DNA of 64,000 nucleotides. Origin: Nitratireductor arenosus (GTDB lineage: Bacteria > Pseudomonadota > Alphaproteobacteria > Rhizobiales > Rhizobiaceae). Both the position numbers and the translations under genes were made by a program. Where the stretch lies: the NCBI RefSeq assembly GCF_009742725.1, contig NZ_WPHG01000001.1:656001-720000 (forward strand), written 5' to 3'. Positions 1-8,023 of this stretch are shown piece by piece (the stretch's first letter is position 1; each line of letters opens with the position of its first letter). The notes beneath the pieces were generated by a model. It saw only the letters and a list, made by a program, of their open reading frames with translations, ran no database searches and was not told where the DNA came from.

Positions 1-485
1 AATATGATCGACGGCGGAATCATGATCCCGAGCGTTCCGCCGGCCGCGATCGATCCCAAGGCAAGGGGATTGGAATAGGCGTATCGCCGCATCTCCGGCA
101 GAACGATTGTGCAGACGGCTGCCACCGTCGCCAGCGAAGAACCGGATATCGCGCCGAACAGCGCGCTGGAAAAAACGGCCGAGATCGCGAGACCGCCGCG
201 CCAGTGCCCGAACCAGACATTGGCGACACGGAACAGGTCGCGGCTGAGGCCCGACCGGGCGGCTGTGTAGCCCATCAACAAAAACAGCGGAATGGTCAAG
301 AATGTATAGGAGCTGGCCCGCTCGAACGGCGCGCTCCTGAGCACGTAGAACGCCGCGTCCCAATCGGCAATCATCGCGGTCCCGATCACACCCGTGATGG
401 CCATCGCCGCCGCGATCGGAACCCGCAGGAGCATGAGCAGCAACATCGCCGCAAAGCCGCTCAAAGCTACAACGATGCTACTCAA
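1..485 (-). CDS. dctM: TRAP transporter large permease DctM (partial, N-terminal part)
   Basis: This is the large membrane subunit of a tripartite ATP-independent periplasmic (TRAP) transporter, which moves organic acids or related solutes across the inner membrane using the sodium gradient. The first ~160 residues are visible and the gene runs off the left edge. Hydrophobic segments and the DctM-family stretches GAISGSSLATVAAV and AAGGTLGIMIPPS are present. I place the start at a TTG that overlaps the end of dctQ by 8 bases and gives MSSIVVALSGFAAML; a later internal ATG is possible. It is the last visible gene of the dctPQM order typical of this family. Substrate is unknown. Confidence 0.9.
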   Translation of the reverse strand, partial: MSSIVVALSGFAAMLLLMLLRVPIAAAMAITGVIGTAMIADWDAAFYVLRSAPFERASSYTFLTIPLFLLMGYTAARSGLSRDLFRVANVWFGHWRGGLAISAVFSSALFGAISGSSLATVAAVCTIVLPEMRRYAYSNPLALGSIAAGGTLGIMIPPSII

Positions 486-1008
486 AGGTGGTTTCCTCTG
501 ATGGCGTGCTGGCTGCGTCTTCCGGGTGAGTTCGCGCCTCCCTAACGGCAAGCATGAAACCCGCCAGGGCGGCCAGCCAAGCACCGAGCGTTCCCACGGC
601 CATGAAAGGCGCCACCAGGATCGGCGAGGACAAGGTTGTCATCCCGATTTCGGCCGCATCCAAGGTCAGAAAATACATCCAGTAGCCCACGGCCGCGCAC
701 ATTGCAGATACGGCGAGCGCGCCGACAATCTTGAAGAACCGGTTGACTTGCCCTGGCAACCGATCGGTCAGCAGGACGACCTTGACGTGCGTGCCCGACA
801 AGGTCGCGTATGGCAACGCGAGAAAGATGCAAGCTGCCAGTATCGGACCCGACATCTCGACCATTGCCGGAATGCCGGAGGCGAAGAACGAACGCAGGAT
901 CGCATTGATGACGGTCGCGACCCCGGTCAGCACCAACACCAACCCGGATAGCAGCGCGACGAGACGCAAGATTGTCTCGACGCGCCGCGCAATCCGGGTC
1001 GAACTCAC
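478..1008 (-). CDS. dctQ: TRAP transporter small permease DctQ
   Basis: Small membrane subunit of the TRAP transporter, which couples the binding protein to DctM. The protein is 176 aa when started at the GTG that overlaps the dctP stop (GTGA overlap), and has four hydrophobic segments, as expected for DctQ. A longer in-frame reading upstream is arginine-rich and overlaps dctP, so I reject it. The first segment follows ARRVETILRLVALLSG, a usual DctQ beginning. It is translationally coupled to dctP and dctM. Confidence 0.88.
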   Translation of the reverse strand: MSSTRIARRVETILRLVALLSGLVLVLTGVATVINAILRSFFASGIPAMVEMSGPILAACIFLALPYATLSGTHVKVVLLTDRLPGQVNRFFKIVGALAVSAMCAAVGYWMYFLTLDAAEIGMTTLSSPILVAPFMAVGTLGAWLAALAGFMLAVREARTHPEDAASTPSEETTFE

Positions 1009-2036
1009 TTGTGTTCGCCGCTTTCCGCGACGATACCGCGTGCGGCATCGAGAAGCGCGGCCGCATCGTCGACGCCACGCTCTTCGGCCGACTTGACCCA
1101 TTCGTCATAGATTGCCGCGGTTTTCTCCTGCCACCTGGCCCGCTCTTCGGCCGACAGGGTGATGATTTCATGCCCCTTCTCGACAAGCGCCGAACGTGCG
1201 TTCTGGTCGTTTCCATCCCATTTGGCCCCGATCTCCGCCCAGTAGCCGGAGGCGGGCGACGTGCTCTCAAGAATGAGGGCCTGAAGATCCTCGGGCAGCC
1301 CCGACAGGCTTTTTTTGTTCATGAAGAGAGCGAATGTCGTGGAGTAGGCGGAGACTTCCGTGTGGTACTTCGTCACTTCATCCAACTTGAACGCAAGAAG
1401 CCCTTCATAGTTCAGCACCAGACCGTCGAGCGTGCCAAGCTGCATCGCCTGGTAGATTTCCGATGATGCCATGCCGACCTGCTGGGCCCCGAGCGCCTGA
1501 ACCATCTCGCCGACGACGGCCGTCGGGGTACGGATCTGGAGACCCTTGAGGTCTTCCATCTTGCCGACAGGCTTGGTCTTGGTGCTGATGTGGCCGGCCG
1601 GCTGCGTGTTCATGGCCAGAACCTGAACGCGCGGATAATCCTTGGAGACGTAATCATCCCAGAGCTCCGCGAGCAGGCTGGAGCCCGTTTCTGCCGACTT
1701 GAACAAGAACGGTAGTTCAGCAACGCTTGTGCGTGGAAACCTGCCAGGCGACCAGCCCGGAATACCGTACGCAATGTCGGCTAGCCCTGCTTCCACGCAG
1801 CCATACTGTTCCGTCGGCTTGCAGAGCGATGAGCCGGGAAACAGTGCTATCTTGAGCCTGCCGCCGGATTTCTCCTCCAACATCTCGACCCAGGGAACAA
1901 GAACCTGTTTGTGATGCGTCGTGACCGCGGGCAGCATACTGGACAGCTTGAGTTCGTATTCCTGCGCGGATGCGGAATGGGTCGACGATGCGAAGAGAGC
2001 CGTTCCTAGTGTCAGAATTGCCTTGAGCGTTTTCAT
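1005..2036 (-). CDS. dctP: TRAP transporter substrate-binding protein DctP
   Basis: Periplasmic solute receptor of the TRAP transporter, 343 aa. It begins with a Sec signal peptide (Lys near the N-terminus, hydrophobic core, likely cleavage after SASAQ near residue 25). The family pattern is clear: PTEQYGCVEAGLADIAYG, then GLQIRTPTAVVGEMVQALGAQ around residues 165-185, which carries the arginine that normally binds the substrate carboxylate, then GTLDGLVLNYEGLLAFKL. It is first of the dctPQM genes and lies 36 bp downstream of a RidA-like gene on the same strand, so they may share a transcript. The ligand is probably a carboxylate but cannot be named. Confidence 0.9.
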   Translation of the reverse strand: MKTLKAILTLGTALFASSTHSASAQEYELKLSSMLPAVTTHHKQVLVPWVEMLEEKSGGRLKIALFPGSSLCKPTEQYGCVEAGLADIAYGIPGWSPGRFPRTSVAELPFLFKSAETGSSLLAELWDDYVSKDYPRVQVLAMNTQPAGHISTKTKPVGKMEDLKGLQIRTPTAVVGEMVQALGAQQVGMASSEIYQAMQLGTLDGLVLNYEGLLAFKLDEVTKYHTEVSAYSTTFALFMNKKSLSGLPEDLQALILESTSPASGYWAEIGAKWDGNDQNARSALVEKGHEIITLSAEERARWQEKTAAIYDEWVKSAEERGVDDAAALLDAARGIVAESGEHK

Positions 2037-2072
2037 TGGTTCCCCTTCTCAGCTTTCTGCGGTTTTGTGGAA

Positions 2073-2510
2073 TCAGGCCGGGATGATCGCCTCGGCCTCG
2101 ATCTCGATCTTGCCACCCGGGCGGACAAGTTTCGTGCATTCCACGAGTGTGCTCGCCGGGAAAGCGTCGCGGGAAAAATACCTGCCGCGGACTTCGTGGA
2201 GGATGCGTAGATTCTCATCACTCAAGTCGGTCACGAAAATCAGCGTGCGCACGATGTTGTCCATCGTCGCGCCCTGATACGTCAGGACTTCACGAATGTT
2301 CTGCAGGGTTTTGTCGCACTGCTCCTCGAAGCTCGCACTGACGATGTTGCCCTCGGCATCGGTCGCAAGCTTGCCCGAAATGTAAAGCACGGCATGGGTG
2401 GGCAGCTCCACGCGCACAACATCGCAAAAGGCGGCCGGTATGGCGGTGCCGATGATCCCTGGAATATTGCGATTGGGATTTTTCGCCAACGAAACCGATG
2501 AACGCCGCAT
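2073..2510 (-). CDS. RidA/YjgF-family protein
   Basis: A 145-aa member of the RidA (YjgF/YER057c) superfamily, small trimeric proteins; RidA itself hydrolyses reactive enamine/imine intermediates. The family C-terminal region is recognisable: SFEEQCDKTLQNIREVL, then VTDLSDENLRILHEV, then PASTLVECTKLVRPGGKIEIEAEA. The RidA arginine position aligns with TKLVRPG or its surroundings, so archetypal imine deaminase activity is uncertain. It lies just upstream of dctP, suggesting that it acts on the compound taken up or a breakdown product. The start codon has only a weak ribosome binding site. Confidence 0.82.
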   Translation of the reverse strand: MRRSSVSLAKNPNRNIPGIIGTAIPAAFCDVVRVELPTHAVLYISGKLATDAEGNIVSASFEEQCDKTLQNIREVLTYQGATMDNIVRTLIFVTDLSDENLRILHEVRGRYFSRDAFPASTLVECTKLVRPGGKIEIEAEAIIPA

Positions 2511-2516
2511 TCGTCT

Positions 2517-2546
2517 CTGTCCTGAGTCTGTTGAGATTCAGGACAG
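2517..2546. promoter_or_regulatory. Perfect 9-bp inverted repeat upstream of the RidA-like gene
   Basis: CTGTCCTGA (2517-2525) is followed after 12 bases by its exact complement TCAGGACAG (2538-2546). It ends 7 bp upstream of the RidA-like start codon on the minus strand. It could be a regulator-binding palindrome (GntR/LysR-like spacing) or a stem-loop in the leader. No T-run follows, so a terminator is unlikely. Confidence 0.5.
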
Positions 2547-2803
2547 GTTAGTGGGTACCGCGGGAACCGTTCTGTTTAGCACCTTACAAAGGGTATCAAA
2601 TTCTTACCTGCAAAAGGTAGACGCCCTATGGCCAGGCACCGTCTGATCGCCTGGCGGCCCGAGGCAGTGTCGAGAAAGTGACGGCCACGGCCGCCGGACA
2701 GAAGAAGAACTGTACCGCAACGGCCGCAAAAACGCCGACATGCTCACACGCGCGTCGGGGAACATATCGGCGCTGAATAGAATCTATCGATACCCAATCC
2801 AGG

Positions 2804-3220
2804 TCAGGGAGCTGCGTCGGCCCGTGCCACAAAATCGATCAACTCGGTCGACACGATATCGTCGGGCTTGCCGCTGCACCAATGAATTAGTGCCGTCATG
2901 TCGGTGGATATGCCGCCATGCAAAGCGCCGGGTGCGTTAAACATGAAGGACCCCTCTGGCGCGACGATTCTGCCCTGAGTATCATAGTAGGCCCCCTTGA
3001 GCAGGTATACTTCTTCACCCAGTTCCGGTGCGCGGCCAACGATTTTCCAAGCCTTGCCTTCCGGAGCGATGAAGCGTGCGATGATCGTAAGGCCATGGTC
3101 GTCACGCCGCAGAACACGGCGAAAGCGACCATATTCATTCCCGTCCGTCCATGTGATGTTATAATCCGCAGGCTCCCACGGGCTATCTTCCGGCCCGATG
3201 CTAAATGATTTCTGTCTCAT
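2804..3220 (-). CDS. Cupin-fold protein
   Basis: A 138-aa single-domain cupin (small beta-barrel, often metal-binding). Visible marks are ELGEEVYLLKGAYYDTQG, matching the first cupin motif without the usual two histidines, and PEGSFMFNAPGALHGGIS, which resembles the second motif and keeps its histidine. A strong ribosome binding site (AGGAGGAGG) precedes the ATG. It sits between the ferredoxin and the RidA/TRAP genes on the same strand, so a role in handling the transported compound is plausible. Whether it is an enzyme or a sensor cannot be told. Confidence 0.75.
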   Translation of the reverse strand: MRQKSFSIGPEDSPWEPADYNITWTDGNEYGRFRRVLRRDDHGLTIIARFIAPEGKAWKIVGRAPELGEEVYLLKGAYYDTQGRIVAPEGSFMFNAPGALHGGISTDMTALIHWCSGKPDDIVSTELIDFVARADAAP

Positions 3221-3286
3221 AGAATATTCCTCCTCCTGAAGTGAGGACGCATTCGTCCCGCAAGTTGTGATTGGGTTTTCAGATGT

Positions 3287-3610
3287 TCAAAGTTGTGTCT
3301 GCGGAATCGTCACGCGCAATCCTTCCATCGAAGAATCGACGACGAGCTGACATGCAAGCCGACTGTCATCCCGACGCGGCTCGGCAACGTGATCCAACAT
3401 TTGTTGCTCCATCTCCCCGACGCGCGGCACATCGGGAGCCGAAGTCGAATCAAGATAGACATGGCAGGTCGCACAGCAGCATGCGCCACCGCACTCCCCC
3501 AATATACCATCGATGTTGCTGTTTACAGCCGCACGCATCAATGTCTCGCCAACAGGAACATCTATAGTATTTGAGGTATTCATGCTATTTATAAACGTTA
3601 CCAACGGCAT
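3287..3610 (-). CDS. [2Fe-2S] ferredoxin
   Basis: A 107-aa plant/vertebrate-type 2Fe-2S ferredoxin that would carry single electrons, typically to an oxygenase or cytochrome P450. The cluster ligands are in ECGGACCCATCHVY around residues 40-53, with the fourth cysteine in LACQLVV near residue 86. The family stretch PRVGEMEQQMLD lies between them and fits the putidaredoxin/adrenodoxin subgroup. No reductase or oxygenase is visible nearby, so its partner must be elsewhere or beyond the left edge. It is transcribed away from the LysR gene with ~100 bp between them. Confidence 0.88.
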   Translation of the reverse strand: MPLVTFINSMNTSNTIDVPVGETLMRAAVNSNIDGILGECGGACCCATCHVYLDSTSAPDVPRVGEMEQQMLDHVAEPRRDDSRLACQLVVDSSMEGLRVTIPQTQL

Positions 3611-3709
3611 ATTCTACTGCCTCACCTCAATATGAAAGACAGTGACAAAATTAATTTATATTGCAGCAACGTCAAACGCGAACTTTCACTCACATCATAA
3701 GACGGCCTT

Positions 3710-4624
3710 ATGAACGTAAGCCTGCGACAACTCCGCGCTTTTTTAGCCACCGTCGAGAGCGGCAGCTTCACACGTGCTGCTCACCGTCTCCATCTGAGCC
3801 AGTCGGCTGTAAGCATGATAATACGTCAGCTGGAAACCGAGATTGGTCTTGATCTGTTCAGTCGTGAGCGAAAACGTCTGATCTTAACGGAAATGGGACT
3901 GCAACTGGTCCCGATCGCCCAGCGCATGATGGACGAACTGGATCTAATCGCGTTGCGCGCTTCCGAAATCCAGCAGTTGCAAAGCGGGTCTCTACGTATG
4001 GCTGTGCCGGAAGTCATGGCTTGCACGCTGATGCCGCCAATACTGACCATCCTCAACGACACACATCCCGCGATTGCGATCAAGTTGCTGGATACCCCTT
4101 TGACCAACATCCCCGTGGAAGTGGCACGCGGCGCGGTCGAATTGGGAATCGGTCCCGAACGGTCGAGCGATCCGAGCGTCGAACGCACATTTTTATGTAG
4201 CGTGCCGATCTGCCTTGTCTGCGCAACGTCGCATCGCGCCGCCCGACGCAATTCGATTAAATGGAGTGAATTGCGTGACGAAAAATGGATCTATTATCCA
4301 AGCACTTTCAGCAAGCAGATCCAGGCCGCGCTCGGCCAGCTGGATATACCACGCCTACCCGATGACGCGACCATCGTCGAACGCTTGACCACCGCTCTCG
4401 CCCTGGCCGGTCAAGGCGGCGGGGTTACCACCGCGCCAAAATACGCGGACGCGCTCCACAAGGATTTTCAAGTGCGCTTTGTTCCCTTGGTCGAACCGCA
4501 AATCAGCAGCGTATTGTATGTCTACAAACGCCACGGCCATACACTCTCCCCGCCTGCACTCAAATTTCTTGAACTGCTTTCGAACGAAAGCCGTCTCGCC
4601 GGTGACATTGCTCCCAGGCCCTAA
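3710..4624 (+). CDS. LysR-family transcriptional regulator
   Basis: A 304-aa LysR regulator. The N-terminal winged helix (LRQLRAFLATVESGSFTRAA, then SQSAVSMIIRQLE) covers residues ~4-62 and the rest is the effector-binding domain. It is divergent from the ferredoxin-cupin-RidA-TRAP genes, the standard arrangement for a LysR protein that controls its neighbours. It resembles the regulator at 9369-10262 over its whole length (shared SAVSM.VRQLE, RG/SGTLR.AVP.M.AC and YLTTALS/RLTTALA stretches), so the two are likely paralogues. Confidence 0.9.
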   Translation: MNVSLRQLRAFLATVESGSFTRAAHRLHLSQSAVSMIIRQLETEIGLDLFSRERKRLILTEMGLQLVPIAQRMMDELDLIALRASEIQQLQSGSLRMAVPEVMACTLMPPILTILNDTHPAIAIKLLDTPLTNIPVEVARGAVELGIGPERSSDPSVERTFLCSVPICLVCATSHRAARRNSIKWSELRDEKWIYYPSTFSKQIQAALGQLDIPRLPDDATIVERLTTALALAGQGGGVTTAPKYADALHKDFQVRFVPLVEPQISSVLYVYKRHGHTLSPPALKFLELLSNESRLAGDIAPRP

Positions 4625-4923
4625 GGCCCATCGAATGCGCCTATACGCTTTCGCGTCAACCGACCCGAGCCATCGGCTCCATCCATCTCGCGATTCGTCC
4701 CTCCCAAGGATGGACTTGCCCGGAGTAAATGGAAGGACTTTCTGATAGAGCGGGATGCGACGGGAAACCAGCCACCGGAATAAAGCCGAATGCCTGCGTT
4801 GCGAATGGCGAGGAGACGATCACTTACAACCCCGTATCTGGCTTTTCGGCATCGCCGCTCTCGACCCCCCCGGACGACGTTTCGTGGCCGGCCTACGCCA
4901 CGGCGCTGTGGAATAGACCGCCT
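4625..4923. other. Intergenic stretch without recognised gene
   Basis: About 300 bp between the convergent ends of the LysR gene and tctA. I see no convincing coding region, RNA gene or terminator with a T-run here. Confidence 0.5.
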
Positions 4924-6423
4924 TCAGTTTCCAGCGAAACGCTTGCGAAGCCCCGGCAGAAATGCCGCGGCAAGGAACGCGGCACTGACCACCAGGAATG
5001 CCAGGCTTATCGGACGGTCGATGAAGGTCGTGATGTCGCCACGCCCGAGCAGCAAGGCGCGGCGGAAGTGTTCCTCCATCAACGGCCCCAGGATGAACCC
5101 GAGCAGCACTGGCATCGCCGGATAATCAAAGATGCGCATCAGGTAGCCGACAAGGCCGAAGCCGAGTACGACGAATATGTCGAAGACGTTGTTGTCGGAC
5201 GAATAGACGCCGACACATATGAAAACCAGGATCGCCGGATAAAGCAGGTGATAAGGAATCGACAAAAGCCTGACCCAAAGACCGATCAGCGGGATGTTTA
5301 GCACGAGGAGCATCAGGTTCCCGATCCAGAAGCTGATAATCAGACCCCAGAACATCTCGGGCTGGTCATTGATCAGATTCGGCCCTGGCGTGATGCCGTG
5401 CAGGATCATCGCACCGAGCAACACAGCGACGACGGCATCGCCGGGTATGCCAAGGCTGAGCGTCGGGATGAACGCCGCCTGGACCGAAGCATTGTTTGCC
5501 GCTTCCGGTGCCGAGATACCTTCGAGCGCGCCCTTACCGAACTCTTCCGGCGTCTTCGAAAGACGCTTCTCAGACGCATAGGCCATGAGCGACGCAATCC
5601 CCGGACCCGTACCGGGAAGCGCTCCGACAAACGATCCGATCACCGAGCCCCGCAAGGTCGGCGCCCAGATACGTTTCCACTCATTTCGCTTGGGCCACAT
5701 CTCACGAAAACCGATCCGGCCCACTGCCATCGGCTTGCCCTGCTCACCGCCGATATTCGCGATGATTTCCGCGACGCCGAACAGGCCCATCGCGAGCGCC
5801 ACGAGACTGAACCCGTCTGCGAGTTCCAGAATGCCGAAATTGAAGCGGAACATGCCAGTATTCACGTCCGTTCCGACAAGTCCAAGGGCGATCCCGAACA
5901 CGACCATCGCAAGCCCCTTGAACGGCGAGCCGACAGTCATCGTTGAAGCGGCGATCAGACCCAGCAGCATGACTGAGAAATATTCAGCCGAAGAGAATTC
6001 CAGCGCCAATTCCGCGATGATGGGTGCAAACCCCATCACCAGAACGATCGCAAAAGAAGAGCCGACGAAGGAGTTTATCGCGGTAACGAAGAGAGCCAGC
6101 GGCGCCTTGCCCTGCTTGGCGAGCGGATAGCCGTCGAGGCAGGTGATCGCCGCGGTCGCCGTTCCCGGCAGGTTCAGCAAAATTGAGGCGGTCGATCCGC
6201 CATACTGCGCACCGTAAAAGATGCCGGCGAGCATGATGAGGGCGGCGGTCGGGTCGAGATAATATGTCATCGGCAGCGCGAGCGAAATCGCCGCAAGCGG
6301 GCCGATTCCCGGCAGGACGCCGACGATCGTGCCCACCGTCACACCGACAAAGCAGAAAAATAGTCCCTCGACGCTCAGCGCTTTGGCAACGCCAAGCGCG
6401 ATATGGGCGTAGAAATCACTCAT
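4924..6423 (-). CDS. tctA: Tripartite tricarboxylate transporter large permease TctA
   Basis: Large membrane subunit of a tripartite tricarboxylate (TTT) transporter, 499 aa with about a dozen hydrophobic segments. Family landmarks are FVGVTVGTIVGVLPGIGPL near residues 22-40, FYGAQYGGSTASILLNLPG around residue 90, and GALPGTGPGIASLMAYA with SAPEAANNASVQAAFIPTLSLGIPG in the second half. I start at the ATG that overlaps the tctB stop by 4 bases; longer readings overlap tctB. Transport uses the proton or sodium gradient. The ligand depends on TctC. Confidence 0.93.
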   Translation of the reverse strand: MSDFYAHIALGVAKALSVEGLFFCFVGVTVGTIVGVLPGIGPLAAISLALPMTYYLDPTAALIMLAGIFYGAQYGGSTASILLNLPGTATAAITCLDGYPLAKQGKAPLALFVTAINSFVGSSFAIVLVMGFAPIIAELALEFSSAEYFSVMLLGLIAASTMTVGSPFKGLAMVVFGIALGLVGTDVNTGMFRFNFGILELADGFSLVALAMGLFGVAEIIANIGGEQGKPMAVGRIGFREMWPKRNEWKRIWAPTLRGSVIGSFVGALPGTGPGIASLMAYASEKRLSKTPEEFGKGALEGISAPEAANNASVQAAFIPTLSLGIPGDAVVAVLLGAMILHGITPGPNLINDQPEMFWGLIISFWIGNLMLLVLNIPLIGLWVRLLSIPYHLLYPAILVFICVGVYSSDNNVFDIFVVLGFGLVGYLMRIFDYPAMPVLLGFILGPLMEEHFRRALLLGRGDITTFIDRPISLAFLVVSAAFLAAAFLPGLRKRFAGN

Positions 6424-6902
6424 CGGGGCCCGAAAACATTGACCGGCAGCCCGAGCCCCCAAATGAAGAGCAAGGAGCCGAATACCGCCATGAAGGTGGC
6501 GATGCCGCCGACGGCCCACCAGTTGCGGCGGATTTCGCCCAGTGACGAGATGAACACCAGCGCGAAAGTAGCCGCGACGTAACCGGTGCGATCCACCAGT
6601 GCCGCGAAAGCGACCATACCGATCGTGACTGACAGCACGGCACGCCACCCGAAGGCGTCCGGACCCGGAGCGCCTTCATCCGCGGGCCCTTCATCCGCCT
6701 GCCGCGAGCCGTACCAGCTTTCCAGCGCAATCACGATTCCGAGCACGGCGATCAGACAACCTATCACCAGCGGAAAGAATCCCGGCCCCGGCCGCAACAT
6801 CTTACCAAGCGGATAGGTCGATGCCATCGCGGCAAGACCGGCCCCGAACGCCGCCACAACCGCCGCGGCCGAATAGTCCCTCAGGGGTGTGTGAACTGTC
6901 AT
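6420..6902 (-). CDS. tctB: Tripartite tricarboxylate transporter small permease TctB
   Basis: Small membrane subunit of the TTT transporter, 160 aa, with four hydrophobic segments. The TctB-type beginning is clear (YPLGKMLRPGPGFFPLVIG around residues 29-48). It lies between tctC and tctA and its stop overlaps the tctA start, so the two are coupled. The gap to tctC is about 80 bp. Confidence 0.88.
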   Translation of the reverse strand: MTVHTPLRDYSAAAVVAAFGAGLAAMASTYPLGKMLRPGPGFFPLVIGCLIAVLGIVIALESWYGSRQADEGPADEGAPGPDAFGWRAVLSVTIGMVAFAALVDRTGYVAATFALVFISSLGEIRRNWWAVGGIATFMAVFGSLLFIWGLGLPVNVFGPR

Positions 6903-6981
6903 GCGCGTCCGTCCCGCCTTTGGCGGGCTGCCCTTGCGGACAGCCCGTCTATTCTTTTTGGTTCAGCCCGACGGCCGTGTG

Positions 6982-7986
6982 TCACTTCGGTCCGATCCCA
7001 GCGGCCTTGACAACACCTTTCCATTTTTTGACTTCGTTCGCGATGAACTCTTTCGACTCTGCCGGTGGCATGCTCTCGATGAGGAAGCCTTTCTCCTTGA
7101 AAAAGGCCTGCAGCTTGTCCGATTCGAGCGCCTTGGCGATTTCGGCGTAAAGCGTGCCGAGGACTTCCGGCGGCGTGCCAGCCGGAGCGAAGATGCCCTG
7201 CCAGGAGAAGGCGGCGTAGCCGTCGATACCGGCCTCTTCGATCGTCGGCACATCCGGCAGCATGTAATGGCGCTGCGTCGAGGTGACGCCGAGCGCCCGC
7301 AGACGGCCCGTCTTGATGTGTTCGGAGGTCACGAGGATGTCGCCGAACATGGCGTCGAGTTGCCCGCCAAGCAGATCCTGCAGGGCCTGCGCACTGCCCT
7401 TGTAGGGCACGTGCAGGAGTTTGGTGCCTGTTTCCAGTCCGAAAAGCTCACCGGTCATGTGCATTGATGTGCCGACACCGGGTGTTCCGTGCGTGAAGGT
7501 CTCCGGATTTTCCTTCGCATAGGCGATCACGTCCGCGACGCTGTTGAATTTGCTTTCCGAATTGACAACAAGTACCAGCGGGGATGCGATAACGATCGAG
7601 ACAGGGTCGAAGTCGGTCACCGGGTCATAGGGCAGATCGTCACGTAGCGCGGCGCTGATTGCGTTGGAGCCCGTGACGCCCATCAGAAGCGTGTGGCCGT
7701 CGGGGTCGGAGGTCGCGACATAATTCGCGCCGACCGTGCCGCCTGCGCCGCCGCGGTTCTCCACGACGACCGGCTGGCCGAGGGGACCGGAGATTGCCTC
7801 ACCGATCTGGCGGGCGAGAAGATCGGTCGAACCACCCGGCGGGAACGGGACAACCAGCGTAACCGGCTTTTCGGGATAACCGTCGGCGGCAACGGCCGGC
7901 GAAGCAAGGCCGGCCGACAGGCCGGTTGCCGCGGCGATTGCGAGGGCTGCGCCGAGGAGTGATCTCCGATCGATTCTCGTTTTCAT
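6982..7986 (-). CDS. tctC: Tripartite tricarboxylate transporter substrate-binding protein TctC
   Basis: Periplasmic binding protein of the TTT system, 334 aa from the ATG giving MKTRIDRRSLLGAALA. The N-terminus has a twin-arginine-like DRRSLLG followed by a hydrophobic stretch and an AVAADGYPEKP cleavage region. The Bug/TctC signature is present: VTLVVPFPPGGSTDLLARQ, then VVENRGGAGGTVGANYVA, then HVPYKGSAQALQDLLGGQLDAMFGD. A longer upstream reading overlaps the neighbouring gene and is rejected. The DadA-like oxidase gene lies 37 bp upstream on the same strand, so amino-acid-like ligands deserve consideration. Confidence 0.93.
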   Translation of the reverse strand: MKTRIDRRSLLGAALAIAAATGLSAGLASPAVAADGYPEKPVTLVVPFPPGGSTDLLARQIGEAISGPLGQPVVVENRGGAGGTVGANYVATSDPDGHTLLMGVTGSNAISAALRDDLPYDPVTDFDPVSIVIASPLVLVVNSESKFNSVADVIAYAKENPETFTHGTPGVGTSMHMTGELFGLETGTKLLHVPYKGSAQALQDLLGGQLDAMFGDILVTSEHIKTGRLRALGVTSTQRHYMLPDVPTIEEAGIDGYAAFSWQGIFAPAGTPPEVLGTLYAEIAKALESDKLQAFFKEKGFLIESMPPAESKEFIANEVKKWKGVVKAAGIGPK

Positions 7987-8023
7987 GATTCTGCCTTCCT
8001 CTGTTGATTTCGACTTCTTGTTG

